A stretch of 64,000 bases of DNA, taken from contig JAHBSK010000007.1 in the NCBI GenBank assembly GCA_019639175.1, forward strand, positions 124,001-188,000, written 5' to 3'. Below the pieces are notes generated by a model. The model searched no databases. It had not been told where the DNA came from and worked only from the letters and a program-made list of their open reading frames with translations. A program made the position numbers and the translations under genes. Origin of the DNA: Acidobacteriota bacterium (lineage in GTDB: Bacteria; Acidobacteriota; Blastocatellia; Pyrinomonadales; Pyrinomonadaceae). Shown here piece by piece: positions 7,238-16,725 of this stretch (its first letter is position 1; the number at the start of each line of letters is the position of its first letter).

Positions 7238-8347
7238 CTATTTTATCACCACGCTCCGCACGGTTGCTTTCTCTATACGGTCGCGTTTTATTTCAAAGCC
7301 GATGCCTGGGCCGTCGGGGGCGGTTATTGTGCCTTCGGGTGAGACCTCGACGGCAGGCTCGATGACGTCCTCGTGCCAATATCTTTTGGAAGCTGAGACG
7401 TCGCCGGGCATTGTGTAGCCTTCAAGGGTTGAGATGGCGATGTTGTGGGCGCGGCCTATGCCGGATTCGAGCATGCCGCCGCACCAGACCGGAATGCCGT
7501 TCTCGCGGCAGATCTTTTCGACGAGTTTCGACTGTGTATGTCCGCCGACGCGGCCGTTTTTCAGATTTATTATTTTGCCTGACTTTAGTTCGATGGCTTT
7601 GCGGGCATCTTCTGGTGATTTGATCGGCTCGTCCAGACAGATCGGCGTTTTTATCTGTGCCTGGAGCTTTGCGTGGTCGATGATGTCGTCATACGGCAAA
7701 GGCTGTTCCAACATCATCAGTTCAAATTCGTCGAGGCTCTTGAGCAGATCGATGTCGTCGAGCGTGTATGCCGAATTAGCGTCGCCCATCAGCAGAATGT
7801 CGCCGAACTCCGCTCGGACAGCTTTGATGACATCATAGTCCCAAGACGGCGAGATCTTTATCTTGATGCGTTTGTAACCGGCCTCCAGCTCAACGCGTAT
7901 TTTCTCCAGAAGCTGCGGAACATTGTCCTGAATGCCTATCGAGACGCCGCATTCTATAACCTGATTGACGCCGCCGAGATGCCGCCACAAAGGAACGCCG
8001 AGCTTTTTCGCTTCAAGGTCCCAGCACGCCGTTTCAATCCCGGATTTCGCCATCCGATGGCCACGCGCCCATTTCATCAGGCTCCAAACACCGGTGGCAT
8101 TTTCCACTTCTTTACCGACGACCATCGGTGCAAGTATCTTTTCGGCAGTTACCCAAGCGGAATCCGTCCACTCGTCCGAATAGCCCGGCCCTTCGCCGCA
8201 GGTCACTTCGCCCCAGCCTTCGGCTCCTTCCGTGTCCTCAACGCGAACCAAAATTATTCGGCGTTCATACGTCCGGCCAAAACTTGTCTCAAAAAAATGA
8301 ACCAGCGGAAGCCGGATCTCTGTCATCTCTATTGATCTTATCTGCAT
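7238..8347 (-). CDS. menC: o-Succinylbenzoate synthase (MenC; enolase superfamily, NSAR/OSBS group)
   Basis: 369 residues with the enolase-superfamily layout: an N-terminal capping domain followed by a TIM barrel. Visible active-site residues are the KxK motif (IKIKIS, Lys162 and Lys164), metal ligands Asp189 (MGDANSAY), Glu214 (MLEQPLP) and Asp239 (ICLDEPI), and Lys263 (INLKNGRVGG). This pattern fits o-succinylbenzoate synthase of menaquinone synthesis; members of this group can also racemise N-succinylamino acids, so a dual role cannot be excluded. No other men genes lie nearby. The protein is cytoplasmic. Confidence 0.85.
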   Translation of the reverse strand: MQIRSIEMTEIRLPLVHFFETSFGRTYERRIILVRVEDTEGAEGWGEVTCGEGPGYSDEWTDSAWVTAEKILAPMVVGKEVENATGVWSLMKWARGHRMAKSGIETACWDLEAKKLGVPLWRHLGGVNQVIECGVSIGIQDNVPQLLEKIRVELEAGYKRIKIKISPSWDYDVIKAVRAEFGDILLMGDANSAYTLDDIDLLKSLDEFELMMLEQPLPYDDIIDHAKLQAQIKTPICLDEPIKSPEDARKAIELKSGKIINLKNGRVGGHTQSKLVEKICRENGIPVWCGGMLESGIGRAHNIAISTLEGYTMPGDVSASKRYWHEDVIEPAVEVSPEGTITAPDGPGIGFEIKRDRIEKATVRSVVIK

Positions 8348-8365
8348 GGCATTAACAAAAACTTA

Positions 8366-8394
8366 AGATTAGTCCTTGTTTGGGGCAAAAGCAA
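8366..8394 (-). promoter_or_regulatory. Probable menC promoter
   Basis: Minus-strand TTGCTT (8389-8394) and TAATCT (8366-8371) are separated by 17 bases. The predicted start is about 8359, leaving an 11-12 base leader before the menC ATG at 8347. Confidence 0.5.
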
Positions 8395-8892
8395 TTCCCG
8401 GAGTTTGCCGCGTCCGCACAGGGTTGTTTTTGCAAAAATGTGGTATTTTCTTTGATGGTCAGGTTCCCTGAACGATGAACAAAAATCTTTTTGTCAGAAC
8501 GACGCACTCGCCGCCGGCATAGGTCTGCCGGTCGGCAGGTGATGTTTCCTGCCTTCCGACTCTGAGACCTTTTTCGTGTCTGCATCCATGTCCTTAAAAA
8601 CCCGGACAGCGAGGCCATGGAAAATTTTTTGCAACCGGACACGCGTTCGGACGTTCTTCAAACAGAAAGGATAATGGGGACTTGCCGAATTGACAGCCCC
8701 GAACTTAAAGATCGCAGCAAAGCAATAAGATGTCCGCCCTTATCCTTAAAGAACGCATATCATTTGAGAGGCCGGATCACGCCGTTCATAACAGCAGCTT
8801 CACAAGGGTTCGCGGCCGATCACCTTAAACATAGAGATATTGAAATTCAAAGATATTCGATCACCATATTTAATTTTGATCAGGAGATAAAA
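8395..8892. other. Gene-free stretch between menC and the peptidase cluster
   Basis: About 500 bases with no convincing coding region: frames on both strands are low in coding signals and unlike any family I know. It contains a small hairpin (GCCGGCA ... TGCCGGT near 8513-8533) and an AT-rich tail (8830-8880) just before the subtilisin gene, where that gene's promoter probably lies. No confident -35/-10 pair was found. The Shine-Dalgarno AGGAG (8882-8886) sits 6 bases before the ATG at 8893. Confidence 0.5.
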
Positions 8893-10950
8893 ATGAGGAA
8901 AACACCCTATACCAACTCACCCCGAACGATCGGGCCGCGCCACATGGCCATGTCGTATTTCCTTTTGGCCGCCATCCTCTTTCTCGGATTGCCGGTTCCG
9001 TCAAATTCGCAAAACTCAGCGGACAACCCGCTTGCGGCGACAGGATCACCGGTAGTGATAGCCAGTGCCGAAGACCCGATGGTGTCCAAGATGTCCATCG
9101 GATCGTTTTCAGAACTCAGATCGCTGTCAACGGATGAACAGGCATCGACCGGTGTGGCAATGAACCGCAACGGCGACCCCGTCCTGTTCACCCTGCTTCA
9201 TCTGGAATTTGAGAGTCCGGCCGCTCGGACCGCTATTTTCACCAATCAGAAAACTTCCAGAATAGCCGGAGCGACCGTCGTCACGACAAGCGGGCGTTTC
9301 GCTGATGTTTTCGTTGCGAGCGATGACGCCTGGGATGCGGTCGAACGGTCTCGCGGCCTTGTCCGCGTCGAATACGGAGCCACGGTCAACGCTCCGCCTC
9401 CGCCGCCCGCGGCACAGGCTCCGCTTACATCACAGGCGATACCGGAGCCGATAGTTCGCGGCGGACGTTCAGGCCTGACGGGAAAGAACACCATCGTGGC
9501 CGTTCTGGACACAGGCGTGGATTTTCGCCACCCCGATTTCATCACCTATGACTCACAGGGCAGGCCGACCTCGCGGCTCCGTTATCTGTGGGACACGTCC
9601 ATGGCATACATTCCCGGACGCGGCAGCGTCTCTCCGGTCAAATTTCCAAACGGCGGATCGATCGGCACGCTCTTCACGCGTGACCAGCTTACGGCGGAAC
9701 TGCGTTCCTCGACCGTTACCATTCCCGGAACCGATCTGCAGGGACACGGAACGGCATGTGCGGGCATCGCGGTCGGCAACGGCAACGGCGATCAGGGAAC
9801 CGACGGCCTGAAACGGCCTGAGGTCGTCGGCGTCGCGCCGGAAGCCGACATCGTCGGCATCACAATGGGCTTTGCCGGAGGGTTTGAGAACTCGTACCTT
9901 ATGAACCCGATGGTCGAATGGCTTGACAGGGTTGCGGGAACGACGCCTCTCATCATTTCAGGCAGCTTCGGCGGCCACTATTCGGGCCATGACGGCCAGA
10001 CGGTCTTTGAACGTCATCTGAACGACCGTTTTCCGCTGACCAAAGCGGGCAGGGCGTTGGTGCTGGCGGCGGGCAACGAAGGTTCTGACGGCATTCATGC
10101 TCACATTAGATTCTCAAAGGAACCGCAGCTTGTCTCGTGGAACGCAAATCGCGCGACAAAGGTACGCATCTATATGGGTTCGGCTGACAAGGGCCTTGTG
10201 CTGCTTGCCTCAAAGGCGACGCCCCTTGGCGACAACCTGAAGGTCGAGCTTAATCCTCTTACCAATCAATATTCGGCAACGCTGACCGTGGCCCAGGGCA
10301 TCGGCGGTGTTTGGTTCACCAACACGGACGACAAACCGAGCGAGGCCCATCTCTATGTCAACAACCGTGACCTGGCGACCTTCTCGCCCGAAAACGTCAG
10401 CTACAGCCATCTGGTCGGAGCGCCGGGCAATACTGAGAACGCTATAACGGTCGGCAGCTATAGCTGGAACGATAACTTTCACCAACGCGGCAGCCTGACC
10501 ACGCTCGGAGCCGTTTGCCGCAGCACGGCAGGCTCGGCGGTTCCGTTCGAGATCGGGTTCCTCTCGTGCTATTCCAGTCCCGGGCCGAACCGTGCGGTCG
10601 CAGGCAAGGCTTCAGTTGTAAAGCCTGAGATCGTTGCACCCGGCGAATGGTATTCCGCCAGCCTGGCAAAGGTCCCGAAAATGGGTCCGGTTCAGGGCTG
10701 GAGATATGATTCCACCGGAAACTATGCGGCGATGAACGGCACAAGCTCGGCAACGCCATACACGTCCGGCGTCATCGCACTGATGTTCCAGAAGAACCCG
10801 AAGCTGACGCTTGGCGATGTACGGACGCTGCTGATGCGTCATACGACAAAATCGGGCCTCCAGCCGCTCGCTTCCGCCCTGCCGAACAACAACTGGGGTT
10901 ACGGCAAACTCGACCTGGCGGCAGTTGACCGGATACTCGGCGCGTTGTAA
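8893..10950 (+). CDS. Secreted subtilisin-family serine peptidase (S8)
   Basis: 685 residues. A basic N-terminus and hydrophobic segment (about 17-38) form a signal peptide. The catalytic triad is Asp206 (VAVLDTGVD), His285 (QGHGTACAGIAVG) and Ser618 (GTSSATPYTSG), in the S8 order. A roughly 330-residue stretch lies between His and Ser, longer than in plain subtilisins, with a beta-rich insert (about 400-500). Residues 60-165 look like a propeptide or binding region, followed by a Pro-rich linker. The start is fixed by AGGAG at 8882-8886. It is followed on the same strand by a caspase-like gene and a TPR-CHAT gene, all exported, so it may be the first of a three-peptidase unit (inference). 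Confidence 0.9.
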   Translation: MRKTPYTNSPRTIGPRHMAMSYFLLAAILFLGLPVPSNSQNSADNPLAATGSPVVIASAEDPMVSKMSIGSFSELRSLSTDEQASTGVAMNRNGDPVLFTLLHLEFESPAARTAIFTNQKTSRIAGATVVTTSGRFADVFVASDDAWDAVERSRGLVRVEYGATVNAPPPPPAAQAPLTSQAIPEPIVRGGRSGLTGKNTIVAVLDTGVDFRHPDFITYDSQGRPTSRLRYLWDTSMAYIPGRGSVSPVKFPNGGSIGTLFTRDQLTAELRSSTVTIPGTDLQGHGTACAGIAVGNGNGDQGTDGLKRPEVVGVAPEADIVGITMGFAGGFENSYLMNPMVEWLDRVAGTTPLIISGSFGGHYSGHDGQTVFERHLNDRFPLTKAGRALVLAAGNEGSDGIHAHIRFSKEPQLVSWNANRATKVRIYMGSADKGLVLLASKATPLGDNLKVELNPLTNQYSATLTVAQGIGGVWFTNTDDKPSEAHLYVNNRDLATFSPENVSYSHLVGAPGNTENAITVGSYSWNDNFHQRGSLTTLGAVCRSTAGSAVPFEIGFLSCYSSPGPNRAVAGKASVVKPEIVAPGEWYSASLAKVPKMGPVQGWRYDSTGNYAAMNGTSSATPYTSGVIALMFQKNPKLTLGDVRTLLMRHTTKSGLQPLASALPNNNWGYGKLDLAAVDRILGAL

Positions 10951-10968
10951 CACTCTCCCTCCAAAGAA

Positions 10969-11010
10969 AACGGCCGGGCATTGGGAATGCGGCCCCGACG
11001 CCCGGCCGTT
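10969..11010 (+). terminator. Strong hairpin between subtilisin and caspase genes
   Basis: An 11-bp perfect inverted repeat (AACGGCCGGGC at 10969-10979, GCCCGGCCGTT at 11000-11010) with a 20-base loop, 18 bp after the subtilisin stop. There is no T-run after it, so it may act as an attenuator or mRNA-processing or stabilising structure rather than a full terminator. It would separate expression of the first gene from the next two. Confidence 0.5.
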
Positions 11011-11037
11011 CCTAAACGAATATTTACCGGAAAGATA

Positions 11038-13260
11038 ATGAGACACCTGCGATACAACCTGATCCTGTCTGTGGCCTTGACGGTCGTCGTAATGACGGCC
11101 ATCTGGCTCAGCGGCGGCAATGTCGTCCGCTCGCAGGAAGCTGTGCGTGAAGAGCAAAAGCGGCCCGCGTTCGCTCTGCTCGTCGGCATCTCAAACTACA
11201 AGTCAAAGGACATCACACGCATTGACGGCTGTGAGAACAACGTCCCTGCCCTCGCGGAAACGCTGACACGCGATTACGGCTTTCCGGCGGCAAACGTAAA
11301 AACGCTCGTCAACGAAGCCGCCACCCGCGACGCCATAATCGCTGAATTTCAGAAGCATCTTTTGGCGAATGCAAAGGCCGCCGCCGAGAACAAGGCCGAG
11401 GCCGCCATCGTTTATTACTTTTGCGGACACGGTTCGCAGTATCCCGATCAGGACGGCGACGAGAATGACGGCATGGATGAGACCTTCGTCCCGTATGACG
11501 CCAGAACAGGCGATGTCTTTGACATTCTCGATGACGAATTTGACGACCTGAAAACCGATCTCAGGCCATTCACGTCGAACGCAGTTTTTATTCTGGAAAG
11601 CTGCCATTCAGGTACCGGAACGCGCGGCGACAGCAGCGATACGCTCGTTTCGCAGGAAGCTGATGCCGACAAGAGAAAGCGGACGCCGTACAAACGCCGC
11701 CATCCGCCGTCGGGGCCGTCTGACGCGATGACCTATACAGAGATCGCCGCCTCGCTGAGCTATAACACGGCAAAATCGGAAACTGCCGCTTTCTGCAAAT
11801 GCGACAAGCCGATGAGCCTGATGACACGGGCGTTGGTGCAGGCCCTGAAACGCTCGACGCCGAACACGACATACCGCTCGCTGATGCGCGAGGTTTCGAC
11901 GGAGGTCGCCGTGCATTCGCGGCAGGAACCGCAGCTTGAGGGCAGCCGCGACACCGTTCTTTTCGGCGGCGCGGCAAAGCGGACAACGCCTTTTATCGAA
12001 ATAGAAAGCGTCATGCCCGACGGCCGTATCGTGATACGCGCCGGCATCATTCACGGACTGAAAACAGGCAGCCAGGTTTCGGTCTATTCGTCCGATTCGG
12101 CAACAAACACCGGACGCGACGGATGGCTCGTCAACGGCGTCGTCGAACGCGTCGGCAACACGACATCTGTCGTGCGTCTGCCTTCGGCAAAAGAGCAGCC
12201 GAACACTGAAAAAGTTAAGGTCACGTCGCGTGTCATACTTGCGTCGCCCGTTTTTGGCGGCGGAGCGCTTGTCGCCGACCTTGGGCCGATGAGCGGAGAC
12301 GCGGCATCGCTGCCGAGGTCGGTCGCCGCCTCGCTGGAAAAGGACGGGCTTGTCGAAAACGGAATGGTAAAGCTGGACTCGGCAGCGTCCGCAGACGGCG
12401 GCGTATTGACGCTTCGCCGTGGAAAGGTAAAGGACATTGCGGCCGAACGACGTTTTCTCGCTCCGCTGAAACCGCGCAGCATCTGCGACGGCGACGATCT
12501 GAAAACATTGACTGAAAATGAACGTTATCCGGCGCGGGAAAAGGATGTCTTTTACCTGACGGACGGAGCCGACAGCCGCCCGATCTACGGCATGACGTTT
12601 GACCCGGAAGACACCTCAGCCGCAGAAAAGATCGCGTCGCTGATACGCGACCACGCCTATTCACGAAATCTTCGCGGACTGGACAACAAGGCATCTTCCC
12701 TGCCCGAACAGATAAAGGTGACGCTCAATTCGATACCGTCGGATGCGATAATCGAAGGCTGCCGCGAAGGCAAGATCACCTACCGGCCCGACCGTGACAA
12801 GTTTCGCGGCTTTCAGGAGATCACGGACGGAAAAACGCCGATAGGCTCATTCTTTCAACTGAACATAAAGAATATTTCCGGTGAGATACGCCGAAAGGAG
12901 AACGAATTTGCGTCGGGCGAGGCATTTCACATCGCCGTTCTCGCCCTTACGAACAAAGGCGAGATAAGGAACGCCTACGGTTCCGGCGGTGCAAATGACG
13001 CCCTGCAGGACGGAAAAGATGTTAACATCACTTTGCGGATGACCGAGCCGGTCGGCATCGAACGCTTTGTCATTGTGGTGTCAAAAGATCACATCGACCT
13101 GAGCTTTTACGAAACGCGCGGAACGCGAAATTCATCGTCGCTTCTGGAAAGGCTGCTGACACGTTCGGGCGAAGCGACGCGCGACGCGCGTTCGGTCGTT
13201 GACGCACCTGACGGCTGGGGCGTTATCCACATGGAACTCAATATCACCGACGAAAAATAG
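11038..13260 (+). CDS. Exported caspase-like (C14, metacaspase/orthocaspase) protein
   Basis: 740 residues with an N-terminal signal or membrane segment (about 6-30) and then a caspase p20-type domain. Conserved features are FALLVGISNY, the catalytic His131 in YYFCGHGSQ and catalytic Cys189 in VFILESCHSG. The region after the peptidase domain (about 320-740) holds beta-rich segments and a C-terminal part resembling DUF4384 (FHIAVLALTNKGEI). Bacterial caspase homologues cut after Arg/Lys and often act in proteolytic relays. The ATG at 11038, preceded by GGAAAG, is chosen because the signal sequence begins there. The TPR-CHAT gene follows after 21 bp. Substrates cannot be predicted. Confidence 0.85.
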   Translation: MRHLRYNLILSVALTVVVMTAIWLSGGNVVRSQEAVREEQKRPAFALLVGISNYKSKDITRIDGCENNVPALAETLTRDYGFPAANVKTLVNEAATRDAIIAEFQKHLLANAKAAAENKAEAAIVYYFCGHGSQYPDQDGDENDGMDETFVPYDARTGDVFDILDDEFDDLKTDLRPFTSNAVFILESCHSGTGTRGDSSDTLVSQEADADKRKRTPYKRRHPPSGPSDAMTYTEIAASLSYNTAKSETAAFCKCDKPMSLMTRALVQALKRSTPNTTYRSLMREVSTEVAVHSRQEPQLEGSRDTVLFGGAAKRTTPFIEIESVMPDGRIVIRAGIIHGLKTGSQVSVYSSDSATNTGRDGWLVNGVVERVGNTTSVVRLPSAKEQPNTEKVKVTSRVILASPVFGGGALVADLGPMSGDAASLPRSVAASLEKDGLVENGMVKLDSAASADGGVLTLRRGKVKDIAAERRFLAPLKPRSICDGDDLKTLTENERYPAREKDVFYLTDGADSRPIYGMTFDPEDTSAAEKIASLIRDHAYSRNLRGLDNKASSLPEQIKVTLNSIPSDAIIEGCREGKITYRPDRDKFRGFQEITDGKTPIGSFFQLNIKNISGEIRRKENEFASGEAFHIAVLALTNKGEIRNAYGSGGANDALQDGKDVNITLRMTEPVGIERFVIVVSKDHIDLSFYETRGTRNSSSLLERLLTRSGEATRDARSVVDAPDGWGVIHMELNITDEK

Positions 13261-13281
13261 AACGGGCCGCCGTTTGAGCCA

Positions 13282-16200
13282 ATGAGATACACCGAGAGAA
13301 AATTGCCGCTGTTTGTGATGATCGTCCTTTTGGCGTTCGCGTCTTTCGCCGCCGCGCAGACGCCTGACGCCGACCTGCTGGCGGAGGCGGAAAAGGAATT
13401 TGCGGCCGCGAGCGAACTGCTTGATAAAGGCACGCCCGAAGATCTCACCTCGGCAAAACCTCTGTTCCTTTCGGCGGCGGGAAAATTTGCAAAGGCGGGC
13501 AACGCGGAGAAAAGGGCCAACTCCATTCTTTACGCCGCGCGCTGTGCTGACGATCTCGAGGAATATGACGAGGCCCTGCCGCTTTATACCGAGGCCATAA
13601 AACTCTACGCCGACCTGAAAAACAACGAAGGCGTCGCGGTCGCGAACAACAATATAGGCAACATCTATCTGGCCCGCAACAACCTTGAGGCCGCCCGGGA
13701 ATATTACGAAAAAGCGTTGGAAATAGCCGCCCGCGGCGAGGCAGACTCAGTCTTGATGAACGTTTATACATCGCTCATCATGATCTACGAGGCGACCGGC
13801 GACCGTCCGAAGGCGCTGGCACTTTCGCGTGACGCCATTGAGGCTTCGCGCAGGATCGGCGACATCGTCGGCGAGGCCCGTTCCATCAACACATTGGGCC
13901 AGATATTGTCCGACCTTGGCGACAGGGCCTCGGCCCGCACGCTTTTTGAAAAGGCGCTCGAGCTGGCCGTGGAAAACAAGATCGACGACCTTGAGGTGCT
14001 GGTGCTGAACAACCTCGGCGCCTTGCATTACCATCTGGGCGAACAGCCAAAGGCCCGCGAATTTTACCGTCAGGCTCTGGCCAGGACCGATGAAAAAGAG
14101 GAACCGGAAATGACGGTACTCATATTGACCAATCTCGGCCAAAGCCATTATGCGGCCGGCGAGGTCTCACAAGCTCTTGAGATATACGCACGCGGCAACA
14201 CGATAGCGGAAAAGATAATTTCTTCGGTGATAGTCGTCACGCTGGAAAATAACATCGGCCTGGCCTATTACTGGCTGAAAGACAATAAACAGGCGCTGAC
14301 ATATTTCCGCAAGGCACTGGAGCGGACGCGCTCCATCGGCGTCCGTTCAAGGGAAGCGACCATCATGCTGAACGTAGCGGCGGTTCATCAGTCCGAAGGC
14401 CGCTACGAAGAGTCGGTAAAGACGCTGGCAGAGGTTGTAGAACTCGCTGAAAAGACCCTGGACATCCCGATAATTGTCACCGCTCTCAACAACCTCGGTA
14501 TGATAGCCCTGCTCGAAAACGATGTCGAAACGGCAATGACCGTTTTGACCCGCGCTCTGCCGGTTAGCCGCGACATCGGCGACAGATTTATCGAGAGCAA
14601 GATCCTGAACAACTTGGGCCGTGCATATCTGATGAACGGCGATAACGCAAAAGCCGTCGAGTGCCTTGAGCGATCTCTGGTAACTGCAAAGGCAATAGGC
14701 GACCGCCACGGCGAGGCGGGGGCATTGGCGAACCTGATGTATGTATGGGACGACATGAAAAATCCGCTTTATGCCGTTTTTTACGGTAAAAGCTCGGTCA
14801 ACGCATACCAGCAGCTTCGCGAAGGGATAAGTTCGCTCAGCCCGGAATTGCAGGCGTCATATCTCGCATCAGTTTCAGAAACATACAGAAAACTGGCCGA
14901 CCTGCTCATCCGCGCGGGCCGCATTGCCGAGGCCGAACAGGTACTCGTACTGCTGAAACAGGAAGAGCTTCTCGATTTTGTCCGCCGCGACGACAAGATG
15001 ACCGGCCATCTGAAAGGCGCCGTTTCGCTTTCGCCAAAGGAACAGGAAGCCCTGGCCAGATATTCGCAGTTGGCCGAAAACCTGACCGCTCTCGGCAATG
15101 AGTTCAGCAAGTTGGACATGGAACGCAAAACGTTTGCCGTCGGTGAATTTCCCAAACAGGCACGCTATGACGAACTCAAGCGTCAACTGGCCGACGCAAA
15201 TCTTGTTTTCGAAAAATTTCTTGAGGATCTGAAGATACGATTCGGACAAAAGGACGTTCGCGTCGCTCAGGTCGAATCCGGCCTTCGCCGCACGCTTGAA
15301 CGCCTGAAGGCCGACCGCACCGCCGCCGTTTCGACCATTGTCGGAAAGAACGAACTGAACATAATCGTCACCACCAGCCGCACGCAGAAGGCCCATCGGA
15401 TAGAGATCGCCGAAGAAAAGATCAACACGCTGGTCGCGACGCTTCGCCGGGCGCTGACATCGCCGCAGTACGATCCGCGGCCTGCATCACAGGAGCTTTA
15501 TGATGTGCTGATAAAGCCCATCGAAGGCGACCTTGCCGGCATCAAGGCAGACACCATTGTCTGGAGCATGGACGCAACGCTGCGGTATCTGCCGCCGGCG
15601 GTGCTGTGGGACAAACAGAAAGGCTATCTGGCAGAGCGTTTCTCAAACGTTATCGTAAATCTGGCAAGCCGCGACACAATAGCTTTGCCGGTTTCGGACG
15701 GAAAGACGTGGGAGGTTTTGGGCGTTGGCGTATCCAAAGCGGTTGACGGCTTTAAGCCGCTGACGGCGGTTCCGGTTGAGCTGGAATGCATCGTAAACGA
15801 TGCCGACGCGGCTCACTCCGCAAACGGAAAACCGCAATGTGACAAAGGCGTATTGAACGGGCGCCGACTCCTGGACGAGGAGTTTACGCTGGCAAATTTT
15901 GAGGACAGCATCGGGCGTTATCCGGTGATACACATCGCCAGCCACTTTCAGCTTGAACCCGGCGACGACCGCAATTCTTTTCTTTTGCTCGGCGGCGGCG
16001 ACCAGCGGCGGTTTACCGTGGAACACCTGCGAAATCAGTCGCTTGCGGATGTCGAACTCATCGTCCTGTCCGCCTGTAACACGGCAACACCGGCGGGCGG
16101 CAACGCCAACGGCATCGAAATAGAAGGATTTGGTTCCGTCGCCCAACAGGAAGGCGCAAAAGCTGTGATGGCGACGCTCTGGGCCGTTTTCGACACTTCG

Positions 16201-16455
16201 ACAAAGGATCTGATGGTGGAATTTTACAGGCTCTACGGCAAAGGCGGCGTCACCAAGGCAGAAGCCCTGAGGCAGGCACAGATAAAGCTGATGAACGGAC
16301 AATATTCCGCCGGCGAAGCAGGAAAGGTACGTTCGGACATCATCAACTTTGAAGGCGAGGGCGACGACCTGCCGAAATTCACGCCCGACCCCAAAGCCCC
16401 GTTCGCCCATCCGTATTACTGGTCGCCGTTCATCCTCATCGGCAACTGGCGATAG
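13282..16455 (+). CDS. Exported TPR-repeat protein with C-terminal CHAT peptidase domain
   Basis: 1057 residues. A signal peptide (residues 1-25, ending FAAAQ) is followed by an alpha-helical TPR array (about 45-520) with repeated NNLG...YLxxN/GD patterns, a helical linker (about 530-680) and a CHAT domain. The caspase-fold catalytic pair is visible as His888 (VIHIASHF) and Cys932 (IVLSACNTA). CHAT proteases are usually regulated by their helical repeats. With the caspase-like gene 21 bp upstream and the subtilisin before it, this makes three peptidase folds in one row, all with export signals. Whether they form one pathway is inference. Confidence 0.9.
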   Translation: MRYTERKLPLFVMIVLLAFASFAAAQTPDADLLAEAEKEFAAASELLDKGTPEDLTSAKPLFLSAAGKFAKAGNAEKRANSILYAARCADDLEEYDEALPLYTEAIKLYADLKNNEGVAVANNNIGNIYLARNNLEAAREYYEKALEIAARGEADSVLMNVYTSLIMIYEATGDRPKALALSRDAIEASRRIGDIVGEARSINTLGQILSDLGDRASARTLFEKALELAVENKIDDLEVLVLNNLGALHYHLGEQPKAREFYRQALARTDEKEEPEMTVLILTNLGQSHYAAGEVSQALEIYARGNTIAEKIISSVIVVTLENNIGLAYYWLKDNKQALTYFRKALERTRSIGVRSREATIMLNVAAVHQSEGRYEESVKTLAEVVELAEKTLDIPIIVTALNNLGMIALLENDVETAMTVLTRALPVSRDIGDRFIESKILNNLGRAYLMNGDNAKAVECLERSLVTAKAIGDRHGEAGALANLMYVWDDMKNPLYAVFYGKSSVNAYQQLREGISSLSPELQASYLASVSETYRKLADLLIRAGRIAEAEQVLVLLKQEELLDFVRRDDKMTGHLKGAVSLSPKEQEALARYSQLAENLTALGNEFSKLDMERKTFAVGEFPKQARYDELKRQLADANLVFEKFLEDLKIRFGQKDVRVAQVESGLRRTLERLKADRTAAVSTIVGKNELNIIVTTSRTQKAHRIEIAEEKINTLVATLRRALTSPQYDPRPASQELYDVLIKPIEGDLAGIKADTIVWSMDATLRYLPPAVLWDKQKGYLAERFSNVIVNLASRDTIALPVSDGKTWEVLGVGVSKAVDGFKPLTAVPVELECIVNDADAAHSANGKPQCDKGVLNGRRLLDEEFTLANFEDSIGRYPVIHIASHFQLEPGDDRNSFLLLGGGDQRRFTVEHLRNQSLADVELIVLSACNTATPAGGNANGIEIEGFGSVAQQEGAKAVMATLWAVFDTSTKDLMVEFYRLYGKGGVTKAEALRQAQIKLMNGQYSAGEAGKVRSDIINFEGEGDDLPKFTPDPKAPFAHPYYWSPFILIGNWR

Positions 16456-16725
16456 TGTTTAGAGCAGTTTTCGGTCGCATGCATGACAGTGCAAAACTGA
16501 TAGCTGACGGCTGAACGCTGTTTTTAACATTTAACAAAACATTCCTTACCAACTGCCCGTCACCATAAATACGGCCCTGAAACGGTGATGTGTCTAACGT
16601 ATGACGGGCAACTATGTGTCCTATGTTTCTATGTTGTCAATACTGCTTTTAGAACACATAGTATTTCAAATAGTTTTATCTGCCTTCTGTTTTATGTTTT
16701 GCCATGCACGCAACCGAGAACCGAT

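Noticed and set aside
8510-8545. Further REP-like copy (GCCGGCA ... TGCCGGT)
   Set aside because: It lacks the GGAAC head and the CATCCC-type loop, so it is treated as a separate small hairpin.
8352-8642. 96-codon open frame on the minus strand upstream of the subtilisin gene
   Set aside because: No ribosome site or family, composition rich in Cys/Arg/Ser, and it overlaps the menC promoter region.
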